Source of the DNA: Isoperla grammatica
Lineage: Eukaryota; Arthropoda; Insecta; Plecoptera; Perlodidae
Length of the DNA stretch: 64,000 nucleotides
Assembly: GCA_945910005.1 (NCBI GenBank)
Contig: OX246740.1
Location: forward strand, 54,404,638-54,468,637
Direction of reading: 5' to 3'
This document shows, in pieces, positions 62,625-64,000 of the stretch. Positions within the stretch are counted from its first letter, which is position 1; every line of letters starts with the position of its first letter. The position numbers and the translations under genes are program-made. The notes beneath the pieces were generated by a model. That model searched no databases. It had not been told where the DNA came from and saw only the letters and a list, made by a program, of their open reading frames with translations.

Positions 62625-62807
62625 ATGTTGTGGGGGGCCTTATTGGTGCTGGCCATGCTGTGGGCTGAGGGGGGCGCCGCCTCCAATATACTCATGGTCA
62701 CCATGGGGGGGACGAAGAGTCACAAGATTCCCTTTCTGGAGTTGGCGCACGGACTCATACGACGGGGGCACAACATTACCTTCATCAGCGCCTTCCCGGC
62801 AGACAGG
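62625..62807 (+). CDS. UDP-glycosyltransferase, first coding exon (partial gene)
   Basis: Encodes the first 61 residues of a UDP-glycosyltransferase, a membrane enzyme of the endoplasmic reticulum that transfers sugar from a UDP-sugar to small lipophilic molecules. Residues 1-19 are a hydrophobic signal peptide (LWGALLVLAMLW). The mature start NILMVTMGGTKSHKIPF carries the SH motif; His33 aligns by position with the catalytic base of animal UGTs (His35 in human UGT2B7). The stretch GLIRRGHNITFIS is the usual UGT N-terminal helix and strand, with a possible N-glycan at Asn50. The ATG at 62625 is the first in-frame ATG; an acceptor-like TTGTTGCAG ends at 62617, so a non-coding 5' exon probably lies upstream. 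The donor AGG|GTAAC leaves phase 0. The TMGGTKSHKIPF wording suggests the insect UGT50 group, but I cannot confirm this by search. No break is seen. The UDP-binding signature lies beyond the window. Confidence 0.88.
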
Positions 62808-63413
62808 GTAACTACATAGGGGTCAATTGCTTTCAATGAGACAATTGATTGCGAATCTCGTGACATTAATTAATATACTTTTAAGTTTTGACATAACGTT
62901 TCCGAAATGGGTAATTTTTCCACGTTTTAATGTTAGAAAGTAACAATTATCCTGCTGTACGAGATAGCAGAGATTTCGTTTCTATAAACCTCAAAGTGAA
63001 CTTATGCACTATATAAGAATTACAGATATTCTTTTAGTAACCGAGTCATTACGATTTCTACCAACGTCAAAGATTCAACAGGTAGGTGAGCATGCATTGT
63101 TGTACTAAGCCGAAGACTGCATGAACATGGCTTTAATGTATGTGCGTTCGATTAAATAATTCAATTATACTCAAACAAAATGCTGAAATCGTATCAGACA
63201 TTTGCTGCCACTCTGAAAAAACTTCTAATTTAACTTTCCGATAATATTAGGTTAGTTGTCAGACATACATTGACTCTAAAACTGACGATTATTACTGAAA
63301 TGCAACAATAGGCAACGTGTTTAACACAGAAGAGAAATTCATTTTCAGCACAAGGTGTGATAGTGCAAATCTGACTTGTGTGACCCCTTAGTAAGTCTCT
63401 ATTGTTTCCACAG

Positions 63414-63554
63414 TTCCACCCACGCCTGGAGGAGATTACACCGCCAGGCCTGGTGTTCTACGTGAGGAACTTCACCAACTGGGATCTGTTGGGCGCGAAG
63501 CTTCGCAACGAGGATCCAGTTCCCCCGCTGGACGTTATGAAGTTTGCCTACTTG
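63414..63554 (+). CDS. UDP-glycosyltransferase, second coding exon (partial gene)
   Basis: Continues the same UGT in phase 0, adding 47 residues (62-108) that begin FHPRLEEITPPGLVFYV and end MKFAYL. It opens after a good acceptor (TTGTTTCCACAG) and closes at a consensus donor (TTG|GTGAGT), so both borders keep the frame. The text is typical of the variable acceptor-binding half of UGTs, with a possible N-glycan site at Asn80 (NFT). The intron before it is 606 bp (62808-63413). The next intron begins with a 17-base C run only 12 bases after the donor GT. Further exons are outside the window, and the rest of the window contains the tail of a non-LTR retrotransposon inside that intron. Confidence 0.88.
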
Positions 63555-63774
63555 GTGAGTCTACAACCCCCCCCCCCCCCCCCTCCCCCCGTGATTCGCA
63601 GATGCAACATGGTAATCGGGTCTCCGGGAAAACTATTTAGCAATGGAGGATTTTGATTTTATTTCGTTTCTCAATTATGTTTTCTTGTTCTTGATTTTAT
63701 TTTAGATAGTTAAGTAGTTTCTTTTGTTTTTGTTGTTATTGTTATTTATGATTTCATTATTATTAATTGTTTGC

Positions 63775-63868
63775 ATAGCTTAGTTTTATTTAAGGTCCTC
63801 CTTTGTAAATCAGTTTTTATAACTGAATAGGATAGACATTTAATAAATAAATAAATAAATAAATAAAT
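63775..63868 (+). mobile_element. Non-LTR retrotransposon 3' end with (TAAA)n tail
   Basis: TTATTTAAGGTCCTCCTTTG, TAAATCAGTTTTTATAACTG and AATAGGATAGACATTTAATA lead into (AATA)n. The same text occurs inverted at 59279. The copy lies in the UGT intron after exon 2. Confidence 0.7.
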
Positions 63869-64000
63869 ACTTGAAAAAATTAAATTTGCAACATGTCATT
63901 CTAACACTAATTTGGTGATAGAAAACAATGCCTTACGTATATTTTGGACTGTGGCTAGGTATACCATTGTACTTTAACATATAACATGTAAAATACAGTA

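Overview
The window is a piece of a repeat-rich, AT-rich animal nuclear genome, almost certainly an arthropod and most likely an insect. Evidence: no dense bacterial coding, spliced exons with GT/AG borders, tRNA-derived SINEs, 3' ends of non-LTR retrotransposons, a Penelope-like fragment, many short inverted-repeat transposons, long microsatellites and one 200-N assembly gap. The one clear host gene is a UDP-glycosyltransferase whose N-terminus looks like the insect UGT50-type enzymes. The SINE layout recalls large polyneopteran genomes (stick insects, crickets, cockroaches), but that is inference; species is not determined.

Layout. 1-7.3 kb: mostly unrecognised AT-rich DNA with two inverted-repeat elements and a 40-bp tandem repeat. 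7.3-10.4 kb: a repeat cluster with a tRNA-like SINE, two oppositely oriented copies of MITE family A around a long (GACA)n array, and a hAT-type MITE with 8-bp target duplications. 10.4-27 kb: sparse, with a D-family MITE, a third A copy, a (GAA)n tract and a SINE of an unusual family whose 3' end runs into C-rich DNA. 27-33.5 kb: the richest part, with a possible first coding exon at 28.2 kb behind a CpG-rich stretch, a nested stack of three transposons (29.9-31.0 kb) carrying a broken MADF-type DNA-binding domain, another MITE, several non-LTR 3' ends and a Penelope-like piece with a hammerhead-like motif. 33.5-51 kb: mostly unrecognised, with a Tourist-like MITE, the assembly gap, a 493-bp foldback palindrome and a decayed tandem repeat. 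52-57 kb: a CpG-rich spot with an NRF-1-like site, B-family and other MITEs and a second hAT MITE. 61.5-64 kb: a 30-bp minisatellite and the first two coding exons of the UGT gene, which runs off the right edge.

The genes do not form a pathway here: one host gene begins at the right edge, and nearly everything else is mobile-element debris. Runs of 12 or more C or G occur at least fifteen times; some are the tails of the C-tailed SINE. Coordinates of transposon ends were read by eye and may be off by a few bases unless a target duplication is given.
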